Source of the DNA: Ornithinibacillus californiensis
GTDB taxonomy: Bacteria; Bacillota; Bacilli; Bacillales; Amphibacillaceae
Length of the DNA: 64,000 nt
Assembly (NCBI RefSeq): GCF_001038485.1
Contig: NZ_LDUE01000030.1
Span: 1-64,000 of the forward strand
Direction of reading: 5' to 3'
Shown: positions 16,576 through 24,551 of the stretch, in pieces
Layout of the letters: the number at the start of each line of letters is the position of its first letter
Numbering within the stretch: position 1 is the stretch's first letter
Program-made: the position numbers and the translations under genes
Notes under the pieces: generated by a model
Databases searched by the model: none
The model's input: the letters and a program-made list of their open reading frames with translations, nothing else
What the model was told of the DNA's origin: nothing

Positions 16576-18621
16576 TTGATAGATCAACGCTCCTATATAT
16601 TATTTAAAGAAATCACTTCAAGTCATCATATTACTAAATCAGAGGTGATGAGAAAACTAAGTTTGACTGAACGACAGCTACATTATGATTTAGATAAATT
16701 AAATGCCGCCTTAAAAAATCTTGAACTGCCAGAAATCAAAATAGAGAATAATATCTTAACGATTCCGGAAGAGTTAAAAGGAGAAAAAAGCTCCGGTATC
16801 TTGGCTAACGTGGATTCAAAAATGTTTATCATTTCCGAGCAGGATCGCGTATTTGCGATCTACCTCTATACTTTCATTCGTAAGGAAGTTATATCTAACT
16901 ACCACTACCAATTATTACTTGGAGTTAGTAAAAATACGGCCTTGGCAGATGTGAAGCGAGTGAAAGAGCTCTGTGAAAAATGGAATCTAAAATGGGTCTA
17001 TTCTCGAGTGGAAGGCTATCATGCATTAGGTAGCGAAATGGACAAGCGTAGACTGGCAGCTTTCTGTAGTGACACCTTACTTTCCCAGCCATTAGGAAAA
17101 GAAACTTTAATCTTAATCCTCAAAAGTTGGGGCTTTGAAAATGAAATCGTTTTTACCAAACGGTTGGTGGATCAACTACTAGAGCAAAGAAATGTAACGC
17201 TTGTTAAAAGTAGAAAGACAGAGATGATTATTCGGCTAACATTTCTTCGGGTTCGTACTCCAAAAGGAAATATTACTTTTAAGGAGTATGAAAAGAGTAT
17301 CATTGAGCGTCAAAGTATCTTCCATGTAGGCAAACTAATGGTAGATGAGCTTTTTCCTAAAGGTATTCCAGAAGAAAGCTACTATGTAACATTACAATTA
17401 TTAGTTTCATCACAGGAGACGGAAACAGCCGATAATCCTAGCCTCGCTGAGTTGGTAGATAGGATCATAATTGAGTTTGAAAAAGTAACACTACTGCCAA
17501 TTGAAAACAAGTCCTTTTTAAGAAAAAGCCTATACAATCATCTAGTTCCAGCTTTTTTCCGAATCTCCTTTGGGATACCATTGGTGAATCCATTAAAAGA
17601 AAGGATACAGGAAGAGTATAAGGAATTATTTGAATTTGTTCGTCAAGCTCTAGCTCCTTTAACCATGTGGACAGGTAAAATCATTAGTGATGAAGAAATT
17701 GGATATTTCACCCTTCACTTTGGTGGTCATTTAACAGATGATAAGCGAAAAAGTATAGAAAAACTTCGAGCTTTAATCGTTTGTTCCAATGGAATAAGTT
17801 CATCCATGATGTTAAAGGCGCAGCTTAGCCAAATGTTTCCCGATATCCAATTTTCAAGTATTCATAGTTTGAATGAGTTATCGGAAGTATCATTAAGAAA
17901 TTACGATATGATTTTTTCAACAGTAGAGTCAACATCTATAGAGAAACCATTCTATGTTGTCAAACCACTATTATCACAAGTGGAAAAGAATTACCTTATT
18001 CAACAGGTTGCAGCTGACTTTCCGAAAATGAATGTAAAAAATGTTTCCGTAGACAGAATAATGGAAGTGGTTGGAAAGTATGCAGATATTCGAGATGAAG
18101 AAAATCTATTCTCAGAACTTGTTAACCTACTATATTTCAAAAACACAGATAAAGGGAGATACTCACCAATGCTTTCAGAATTACTTACAGAAGACATGAT
18201 TCAGTTTACCGATGTGGATTTAAATTGGAAAGATGCAATTTCAAATGCATCGACTCCATTACTCGAAGCAGGAAAAATAGAACAAAACTATATTGACGCG
18301 ATGATAAGTAATGTAGAGGAAGTTGGAACGTATATCCATATTGGAAAAGGTATCGCCATTCCTCATGCAAGACCAGAAGCTGGTGTAAAACAAATTGGGA
18401 TGTCGTTCCTTAGAACGAAGAAACCTGTACTGCTACTTGATAAGGAAGAACATGCAATTGATATATTCATAACTATTGCTGCAATTGATAATGAAGCACA
18501 TTTAAAAGCGTTATCTCATTTAACTAAAATCCTTGCAGATGATAGCAAGCTGACTTTATTAAAGAAAGCTAATTCAGCTCAAGAAGTAATAACAATAATT
18601 AAAGAAGGAGAAGAAGAATAA
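16576..18621 (+). CDS. PRD-containing transcription regulator with EIIB and EIIA domains (BglG/MtlR-ManR type)
   Basis: The 681-residue protein starts at TTG behind GGAGGG. Order: N-terminal helix-turn-helix domains (about 1-165), two PTS regulation domains (about 175-385, with His-containing PRD segments), an EIIB-like domain with Cys403 in IVCSNGISSS, and a C-terminal EIIA domain (about 535-681) with the phosphorylatable His597 in IPHAR. This is the MtlR/ManR-like activator layout, in which phosphorylation by the PTS reports sugar supply. The next gene starts in TAATG, overlapping the stop. No separate EIIA gene exists in the operon, so this C-terminal EIIA may also donate phosphate to the transporter's IIB (inference). 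Confidence 0.9.
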   Translation: MIDQRSYILFKEITSSHHITKSEVMRKLSLTERQLHYDLDKLNAALKNLELPEIKIENNILTIPEELKGEKSSGILANVDSKMFIISEQDRVFAIYLYTFIRKEVISNYHYQLLLGVSKNTALADVKRVKELCEKWNLKWVYSRVEGYHALGSEMDKRRLAAFCSDTLLSQPLGKETLILILKSWGFENEIVFTKRLVDQLLEQRNVTLVKSRKTEMIIRLTFLRVRTPKGNITFKEYEKSIIERQSIFHVGKLMVDELFPKGIPEESYYVTLQLLVSSQETETADNPSLAELVDRIIIEFEKVTLLPIENKSFLRKSLYNHLVPAFFRISFGIPLVNPLKERIQEEYKELFEFVRQALAPLTMWTGKIISDEEIGYFTLHFGGHLTDDKRKSIEKLRALIVCSNGISSSMMLKAQLSQMFPDIQFSSIHSLNELSEVSLRNYDMIFSTVESTSIEKPFYVVKPLLSQVEKNYLIQQVAADFPKMNVKNVSVDRIMEVVGKYADIRDEENLFSELVNLLYFKNTDKGRYSPMLSELLTEDMIQFTDVDLNWKDAISNASTPLLEAGKIEQNYIDAMISNVEEVGTYIHIGKGIAIPHARPEAGVKQIGMSFLRTKKPVLLLDKEEHAIDIFITIAAIDNEAHLKALSHLTKILADDSKLTLLKKANSAQEVITIIKEGEEE

Positions 18622-18902
18622 TGAAAATAATGACAGTATGTGGACATGGATTAGGTACAAGTTTTATGGTGGAAATGAATATCAAGAATGTATTACAGGA
18701 ACTAGGTGTAACAGGTGTGGAAGTGGAACACTCTGATTTAAGTTCGGTAGGACCAAGCGATGCAGATGTATTCTTCCTTGCAAAGGATATAGCAGAAGGT
18801 GGAGCTCATCTAGGTGAAGTAATTGTATTAAACAATATCATTGATATGGATGAATTAAGAGAAAAAGTAACAGCTTTAATGAAAGAAAAAAACTTAATCT
18901 AA
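18621..18902 (+). CDS. PTS IIB component, ascorbate/L-family type
   Basis: This 93-residue cytoplasmic protein carries the IIB phosphocysteine Cys7 in VCGHGLGTSFMVEMN, the hallmark of the UlaB/SgaB family. It accepts phosphate from EIIA and passes it to the incoming sugar held by IIC. Its start overlaps the regulator's stop (TAATG) and GGAGAAG lies upstream, so translation is coupled. The substrate is likely L-ascorbate or a related pentitol or ketose, but no ulaG, ulaD, ulaE or ulaF genes are here to confirm ascorbate use. Confidence 0.92.
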   Translation: MKIMTVCGHGLGTSFMVEMNIKNVLQELGVTGVEVEHSDLSSVGPSDADVFFLAKDIAEGGAHLGEVIVLNNIIDMDELREKVTALMKEKNLI

Positions 18903-18924
18903 TTTTTAATCAGGGGGAAAAATC

Positions 18925-20277
18925 ATGAATTCTTTTCTAAGTACGCTAGTTGATATTTTAAGTCAGCCAGCAATACTTGTGGCGTTAATCGCCTTAATTG
19001 GATTGCTATTACAACGTAAAAAACTATCAGACACAATTAAAGGTACTACGAAAACGTTTGTTGGTTTCCTAGTAATTTCAGCAGGCGCAGGAATTTTAGG
19101 AGTTGCACTTGAACCATTTGGAGCAATGTTCCAAGAAGCATTTAATGTATCTGGGGTGGTTCCAAACAATGAGGCAATTGTTGGGCTTGCTTTAACTGAA
19201 TATGGTACAACAACTGCTCTTATCATGTTCTTTGGTATGATTGTTAACATTTTAATAGCTCGTTTTACACCGTTTAAATATATTTTCTTAACTGGTCACC
19301 ATACTCTTTACATGGCTTGTATGCTTGCAGTAATTATGGCTGTAGCTGGCTTTAGTACACCGGCATTAATCGCAGCTGGATCTGTTGCTTTAGGTATTAT
19401 CATGGCATTGTCCCCAGCGATTTTACAACCATTCATGCGTCAGTTAACTGGCAATGACAATGTGGCACTTGGTCACTTTAGTGCAGTTGGTTATGCAATT
19501 AGTGGTCTTGTTGGTAAAGCTGTAAAAGGTAAAAAGGAAGTTGTTTCTACTGAGAAAATTAACTTCCCACAAGGTCTTGGCTTCTTACGTGACAGTACGG
19601 TAAGTATTGCTTTAACGATGGCAATTATTTATATTATTGTGGCATTATTTGCGGGCCCAACTTATATAGAGTCTGAATTAAGTGCTGGTACAAACTATAT
19701 TGTATTTTCATTGATTCAAGCTGGTAACTTTGCTGCAGGTGTATTCATTATCTTAGCGGGTGTACGTCTAGTATTAGCTGAGATTGTACCTGCTTTCCAA
19801 GGTATCTCTACTAAACTAGTTCCAAATTCAAAACCTGCACTTGATGTACCTATCGTATTTACGTATGCACCAAACGCAGTATTGATTGGATTTTTCTCGA
19901 GTTTCGTAGGTGGTATTGTATCCATGGTAGTTATGGCCTTCACTGGTAGTGTTATTATTTTACCAGGTGTTGTACCTCACTTCTTTACAGGTGCTGCCGC
20001 AGGGGTATTTGGTAACGCAACTGGTGGTGTTAGAGGTGCTATCCTAGGTGCATTTGTTAATGGTATTATTATTTCATTCTTACCAGTATTCTTAATGCCT
20101 GTACTTGGAGATTTAGGATTTGCAAACTCTACATTCTCTGATGCCGACTTTGGTGTAGCTGGTATCTTCTTCGGTTCACTTGCTAACTACTTTGGTACTA
20201 TTGCCATTGTAATAAGCTTAGTAGTAATTTTAGTGCTTATGGCAATTCCTTATAAGAAAAAGACAGCTAATAACTAA
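18925..20277 (+). CDS. PTS IIC component, ascorbate (UlaA/SgaT) family
   Basis: This 450-residue membrane protein has eleven or so hydrophobic segments and the UlaA-family sequences GHHTLYMACMLAV and QGISTKLVPNSKPALDVP. It is the translocation channel of the PTS, pairing with the upstream IIB. AGGGGG lies six bases before the ATG, 22 bases after IIB. Loops around EIVPAFQG and FTYAPNAVLIGF are conserved in the family. Substrate as for IIB: ascorbate is the family's reference sugar, but the neighbouring transketolase points to a pentose-like or keto-sugar product. No UlaG-type lactonase was found. Confidence 0.92.
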   Translation: MNSFLSTLVDILSQPAILVALIALIGLLLQRKKLSDTIKGTTKTFVGFLVISAGAGILGVALEPFGAMFQEAFNVSGVVPNNEAIVGLALTEYGTTTALIMFFGMIVNILIARFTPFKYIFLTGHHTLYMACMLAVIMAVAGFSTPALIAAGSVALGIIMALSPAILQPFMRQLTGNDNVALGHFSAVGYAISGLVGKAVKGKKEVVSTEKINFPQGLGFLRDSTVSIALTMAIIYIIVALFAGPTYIESELSAGTNYIVFSLIQAGNFAAGVFIILAGVRLVLAEIVPAFQGISTKLVPNSKPALDVPIVFTYAPNAVLIGFFSSFVGGIVSMVVMAFTGSVIILPGVVPHFFTGAAAGVFGNATGGVRGAILGAFVNGIIISFLPVFLMPVLGDLGFANSTFSDADFGVAGIFFGSLANYFGTIAIVISLVVILVLMAIPYKKKTANN

Positions 20278-20313
20278 TTAAATAAGATTTCGGTTAGATG
20301 TTGATTTAAACCC

Positions 20314-20364
20314 GCGACCCGAATACAAAAAGCTTCCTGCGGGAGTTAATGTATTTAGGGTCGC
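20314..20364 (+). terminator. Terminator-like hairpin between IIC and transketolase genes
   Basis: GCGACCC and GGGTCGC pair, extended by GAATAC/GTATTT, around a loop containing CTGCGGGAG. A T-rich stretch follows. It may end or attenuate the PTS transcript before tkt; read-through is possible. Confidence 0.55.
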
Positions 20365-20419
20365 TTTACTTTATTTAAGAATTTCCAAAATATTAAAGCA
20401 TCAAGGAGGATAACATATT

Positions 20420-22417
20420 ATGACGCAAGCAACGAAAGCAGTATCCCAATTATCTATTAATACAATCCGTACATTAACGATTGACAGTGTAGAGAAAGCT
20501 AAGCATGGTCATGCGGGGATGCCGATGGGGGCAGCACCAATGGCATATGCATTATGGAAAAACTTTTTGAATATTAACCCATTAAATCCAAGTTGGTTTA
20601 ACCGCGATCGTTTTGTACTTTCAGCAGGACATGGTTCTAACCTCCAGTATAATCTACTTCATTTATCTGGATTTGATGTTACTCTAGAAGATTTAAAGAC
20701 AACTAGACAATGGGGGAGTAAAACACCAGGACATCCGGAATATGGACATACTCCAGGTGTAGAAGCAACAACAGGTCCTCTTGGACAAGGAATTCCAGTA
20801 ACAGTAGGTATGGCACTAGCGGAAAGGTATTTAGCAGAGACGTATAACCGGGACGGATATCCTGTAGTAGATCACTTCACTTATACGATTTGTGGTGATG
20901 GGGACTTAATGGAAGGTGTATCCTATGAAGCAGCATCACTAGCGGGTCATCTTGGTCTTGGCCGTTTAATCGTTCTATATGATTCCAATGATATTAGCTT
21001 AGATGGGGATTTGAATATATCATTTTCTGAAGACATTAAAAAACGCTTTGAATCTATGAATTGGCAATACCTCCTTGTCGAGGATGGCAATGATATTTCC
21101 GCAATAGGGGCTGCGCTGCAAGAAGCACGTTTGGATGATAATCGCCCAACTATTATTGAGGTTAAAACAACCATTGGTTATGGATCTCCTTCCCTCCAAG
21201 GGACACATAAGGCCCATAGTAATCCGTTAGGAAAAGAAGAAATCAGCCGTACAAAAGAATATTTAGGTTGGGAATATGTAGAGGAATTTTATGTTCCAGA
21301 GGAGGTTTATGAAGACTTCCGATCCATTCGTGAAAATGGTATCCAAAGGGAACAAGAGTGGAATCAGTTATTTGCTAAATATGAAGCGGCATATCCAGAA
21401 GAAGCTCGAGAATTATTACGTGTTATTAATGGTGAGTTACCAAAAAACTGGGATGCGAAACTTCCTGAATTTGTTGATGGGGATTCACTTGCCACAAGAG
21501 CGTCTGCAAGTAAAGTGTTAAATGCGCTAGCAGATGTATTCCCAGAACTCGTTGGTGGAGCAGCTGACCTAAACTCTTCTACACAAGCTAAATTAAATAA
21601 CTATGGTGATTTTAAGCCAGGAAATTATGTTGGAAGAAACGTTTGGTTTGGTGTCCGTGAATTTGCCATGGGTGGTATAGCGAATGGTATGGCACTTCAC
21701 TATTTAAAACCGTTTGTAAGTACATTTTTTGTATTCTCAGACTATCTTCGTCCAGCCATTCGATTAGCTGCTTTAATGAAACTTCCGGTTACTTATGTTT
21801 TCACACATGATAGTGTAGCTGTTGGTGCTGATGGTCCGACACACCAACCTATAGAACATCTAGCATCCTTCCGTGCGATGCCAGGAATTTCTGTAATTCG
21901 TCCTGCAGATGCAAATGAAGCAAAAGAAGCTTGGAAGCTAGCGGTAACATCATCTGATACTCCAACAATGCTTGTTTTAGGACGTCAAGGTCTTCCGACA
22001 CTAGAAGAAACTAGTAAACTAGCAACGGATGGAGTAGCAAAAGGGGCTTACGTTGTATCGCAAGCAAATAGCAAGGCAACAGGTATCATTCTTGCAGCAG
22101 GTTCTGAAGTATCTTTAGCTATTGAAGCACAAAAAGAACTAGCAAGGGAAGATATTCATGTGAACGTGGTAAGCATGCCATCATGGGAGCTATTTGAAAA
22201 GCAGTCAGAAGAATATAAGGAATCTGTACTTCCTAATCATTTAACTAAGCGCTTGTCTGTTGAAATGGGGTCTAAGCTTGGTTGGAGGGAATATGTAGGC
22301 TCAGCTGGATCAGTACTTAGTATTGATATCTTTGGTGCATCTGCTCCAGGAGATGAAGTAATTGCGAGATATGGTTTTACCGTAGAGAATGTTGTTAAGG
22401 AATTTAAGAAACTATAA
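20420..22417 (+). CDS. tkt: Transketolase
   Basis: This 665-residue enzyme moves two-carbon ketol units between pentose-phosphate pathway sugars, using thiamine diphosphate. The N-terminal domain has GHAGMPMGAAPMAYALW, the metal/ThDP motif GDGDLMEGVSYEAASLAGH (near 157) and conserved His residues. The central domain contains the FVFSDYLRPAIRLAALMKL segment and the HDSVAVGADGPTHQPIEHLA motif, and the C-terminal domain is full-length. AAGGAGG precedes the ATG. It sits just after the PTS genes, 142 bases from IIC and beyond a hairpin, suggesting the imported sugar feeds the pentose phosphate pathway. It may be a second, inducible transketolase beside a housekeeping copy elsewhere (inference). 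Confidence 0.95.
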   Translation: MTQATKAVSQLSINTIRTLTIDSVEKAKHGHAGMPMGAAPMAYALWKNFLNINPLNPSWFNRDRFVLSAGHGSNLQYNLLHLSGFDVTLEDLKTTRQWGSKTPGHPEYGHTPGVEATTGPLGQGIPVTVGMALAERYLAETYNRDGYPVVDHFTYTICGDGDLMEGVSYEAASLAGHLGLGRLIVLYDSNDISLDGDLNISFSEDIKKRFESMNWQYLLVEDGNDISAIGAALQEARLDDNRPTIIEVKTTIGYGSPSLQGTHKAHSNPLGKEEISRTKEYLGWEYVEEFYVPEEVYEDFRSIRENGIQREQEWNQLFAKYEAAYPEEARELLRVINGELPKNWDAKLPEFVDGDSLATRASASKVLNALADVFPELVGGAADLNSSTQAKLNNYGDFKPGNYVGRNVWFGVREFAMGGIANGMALHYLKPFVSTFFVFSDYLRPAIRLAALMKLPVTYVFTHDSVAVGADGPTHQPIEHLASFRAMPGISVIRPADANEAKEAWKLAVTSSDTPTMLVLGRQGLPTLEETSKLATDGVAKGAYVVSQANSKATGIILAAGSEVSLAIEAQKELAREDIHVNVVSMPSWELFEKQSEEYKESVLPNHLTKRLSVEMGSKLGWREYVGSAGSVLSIDIFGASAPGDEVIARYGFTVENVVKEFKKL

Positions 22418-22421
22418 TTGT

Positions 22422-22457
22422 AGTGCCAGACACCAAATCAGGTGCCTGGCACTTTTG
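22422..22457 (+). terminator. Intrinsic terminator of tkt
   Basis: A 13-bp stem AGTGCCAGACACC/GGTGCCTGGCACT followed by TTTT just past the tkt stop. The sequence is of a short dispersed terminator type familiar in bacilli. Confidence 0.85.
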
Positions 22458-22469
22458 TGTAGATAAAGT

Positions 22470-22934
22470 TTATTGCCTGGAATCTCTCCTAGGATCCTTC
22501 TTCCGCGATATTGTTTCGGAGTCGGTATGTGTTTCTTCCGCAAATTCTGTTTGTAACCGTCCACTTCTTCTTAATAGGCGTTTTCTTTTTGATTTCGCCT
22601 CATTTTCCAGGATATAAGCATGGATGAATGGTTCTGTAAGAGTTATAAAGAATGCTGCAAATAAAGATGTCATAATAAGTGGCATGTCTGTTTCAATAAA
22701 TAAATATCCAAGAATTGCTAGTGTGAAAAATGTTAAAAAGAAGTCGGCAATGCTTGCTTTAACATTCCCGAATCGTCGTAATAAAAAACGGTCACCTATA
22801 AGGTAACTTATTCCTGTAGCGAGAATTCCAATAATGACTAGATTGGTTAAGCTAGCATCAAAAAATATACCAAATATAGATAGTACGGTAATCATATGCA
22901 CAATAAGTTTTATTCCCAAAGCTTTTAAATTCAT
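22470..22934 (-). CDS. DUF2512 family membrane protein (YndM-like)
   Basis: Read from the ATG at 22934 the product has 154 residues, with four hydrophobic segments in the first 115 residues (IKLIVHMITVLSIFGIFF, LVIIGILATGISYLI, FFLTFFTLAILGYLFI, LIMTSLFAAFFITLT) and a basic, charged tail (KSKRKRLLRRSGR...). This is the YndM-like DUF2512 pattern of unknown function, common in spore formers. AAAGGATG is nine bases before this ATG; the in-frame ATG four codons earlier lies within the ribosome site. It converges with tkt. Confidence 0.8.
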   Translation of the reverse strand: MNLKALGIKLIVHMITVLSIFGIFFDASLTNLVIIGILATGISYLIGDRFLLRRFGNVKASIADFFLTFFTLAILGYLFIETDMPLIMTSLFAAFFITLTEPFIHAYILENEAKSKRKRLLRRSGRLQTEFAEETHTDSETISRKKDPRRDSRQ

Positions 22935-23048
22935 CTTTATAAACATCCTTTCAGGAGTGGTTTCTTAGGCTTATGTTAGTATTTGGCAATTCTCCTGAAA
23001 ATATGATATTTATAAGATAAGAAGACAAAACATTATGGGGGATAATAC

Positions 23049-23309
23049 ATGAAATATTTTGCTGTTTTTTTACCAATGAAAGATGAAGAAAAAAGTAAGC
23101 AATTTCGAGCAGAACATCTTACTTATTTACAAGAAAAGGTTGAGGCAGGGAATGTATTTGCGAAAGGCCGATTTGTTGATGGTGCTGGTGGTCTCGTTAT
23201 TTATATGGCCGAAAGCTTAGAAGCAGCAGAAGAGATGGTAAAAAAGGATCCTTATGTAGTAACTGGTGCTAGAACTTATGAAATTCATGAATGGGAAATG
23301 ACACAGTAA
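23049..23309 (+). CDS. YciI family protein
   Basis: This 86-residue single-domain protein follows the YciI/dimeric alpha+beta barrel pattern: MKYFAVFLPMKDEEKS, FRAEHLTYLQE with its conserved His, GRFVDGAGGLVIYMAES and the C-terminal DPYVVTGARTYEIHEWEM. YciI proteins are small, often dimeric, with an unclear enzymatic role. GGGGGA lies upstream of the ATG. It is a single gene ending at a terminator. Confidence 0.9.
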   Translation: MKYFAVFLPMKDEEKSKQFRAEHLTYLQEKVEAGNVFAKGRFVDGAGGLVIYMAESLEAAEEMVKKDPYVVTGARTYEIHEWEMTQ

Positions 23310-23319
23310 AAACATTTAA

Positions 23320-23349
23320 GACCAGAACGAAAGATGTTCTGGTCCTTTT
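23320..23349 (+). terminator. Intrinsic terminator of the YciI gene
   Basis: A 9-bp stem GACCAGAAC/GTTCTGGTC followed by CTTTTCT. Confidence 0.8.
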
Positions 23350-23384
23350 CTCTGTACTGTAAGCTATCTGAAGGTTCCCCCTGT

Positions 23385-23849
23385 TTAGTAACCCCTTGCC
23401 ACTTGGCGATTGTTCTCGATAATGTTAGTAATGACGGACTCTGTTAATCGTTTTACTGTTTTAGGTACCATTGTTTTTAACACGGGGTTGATCACTGGTC
23501 CCATCATTCCTTTGGCAGTCATATTAAGATTCCCTGTCATTTCTGTTTGAAAGGCTGTTATCGTTTTTGCTTCGAAATAACCGTTACCTGAGATTTTTTC
23601 ACTAATTCCAGTCAAGGTGAACTTTACCGTAGTAGGTTTCTTCCATTCGGTAATATCAACTCGCATACTAACGGTTTTTTGTAGTTTACCTACATCTCCT
23701 TTAAACTTCCATGTCGACTGTTTTTCATTTAAAATGCTGTGCTCGACATAACCAGGAATAAGTGGTGCCCACTTGTTCATATCACTAACAAACTCCCAAA
23801 TGGCTTCAATTGGTACATCCACTTCTTTTGTAAATGAACCTCCAGGCAT
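23385..23849 (-). CDS. SRPBCC/CoxG-like protein
   Basis: This 154-residue protein follows the START/Bet v1-like CoxG pattern: it opens MPGGSFTKEVDVPIEAIWEFVSDMNKWAPLIPGYVE, then beta strands (WKFKGDVGKLQKTV, KPTTVKFTLTGI) and a C-terminal helix. CoxG-named homologues are usually small cytoplasmic lipid- or ligand-binding proteins; without CO dehydrogenase genes nearby the CO role should not be assumed. A GGAGGG site precedes the ATG by seven bases. It converges with the YciI gene. Confidence 0.8.
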   Translation of the reverse strand: MPGGSFTKEVDVPIEAIWEFVSDMNKWAPLIPGYVEHSILNEKQSTWKFKGDVGKLQKTVSMRVDITEWKKPTTVKFTLTGISEKISGNGYFEAKTITAFQTEMTGNLNMTAKGMMGPVINPVLKTMVPKTVKRLTESVITNIIENNRQVARGY

Positions 23850-23976
23850 ATGAAAACCCTCCTTTAATCCATGTTACCAAGTATATTAACAACATCGAAA
23901 TTTATTCAGGAAAGTTTATTTTGACAAATGGACAAGTATATTGCTGTTATTGTCGATATTTGTTGAACAAAAGAAA

Positions 23977-24020
23977 AAAATTCCTATTTTACTTTGTTTA
24001 TTAAGATAAATAGGAATTTT
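23977..24020. repeat. AT-rich inverted repeat in a 308-base gap
   Basis: AAAATTCCTATTTT pairs with AAATAGGAATTTT across a 17-base loop. It lies between the divergent genes at 23849 and 24158 and could act as a weak terminator or operator; nothing else recognisable is in the gap. Confidence 0.5.
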
Positions 24021-24157
24021 ATAGTAAAATTTCCACTCAAAACACTCTTTTACAAGAAATTGCTTGTCGAATGGTGTCAAAAACCAAAAAAATACGGATT
24101 GGAAATATTTTTTAGAATTTGGTATTTATATTTATAGAGTCGAAAGGAGGGGGGAAA

Positions 24158-24322
24158 ATGACCCAAAATGAACTATTAGATTTAAAAAGAAAAGTAGATC
24201 AACATGAGCAAACTATCGTTCAACTCTTAGAAATAATTGCGGCGACAAATCGTCGTATATCGGAAATTTCGGCCGTTCATTCCCCTTGTTGTGATAATTT
24301 AACCCTCAAGTATCCTCGTTAG
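24158..24322 (+). CDS. Small hypothetical protein with coiled-coil
   Basis: This 54-residue protein begins MTQNELLDLKRKVDQHEQ and is predicted by eye to form one amphipathic helix (to about residue 38), with a C-terminal CC pair (SPCCDNLTLKYPR). AAAGGAGGGGGG is an exceptionally strong ribosome site upstream, and the gene is followed by its own terminator, which together support a real gene. No family recognised. Function unknown. Confidence 0.6.
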   Translation: MTQNELLDLKRKVDQHEQTIVQLLEIIAATNRRISEISAVHSPCCDNLTLKYPR

Positions 24323-24341
24323 GCGCCTCACCTCTTAACAA

Positions 24342-24377
24342 AATAAGGATCAGTCCATCCCCGGATTGATCCTTATT
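24342..24377 (+). terminator. Intrinsic terminator
   Basis: An 11-bp stem AATAAGGATCA/TGATCCTTATT followed by a CTTCT tract just past the 54-residue gene. Confidence 0.8.
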
Positions 24378-24551
24378 CTTCTATAATAGTAATAAACCAT
24401 GGCGAAGATTGTCGCGATTCCTCTTGAGATTGTCGGATGAAATTGATAAAATTAGTAAGTATGAATTCAATTAAGTTATGTATAAACTACTAGTTAGGTA
24501 ACTTAGTAGATATGAATATCATTCAATCCTAAATTAAGAGGAGATACTGCC

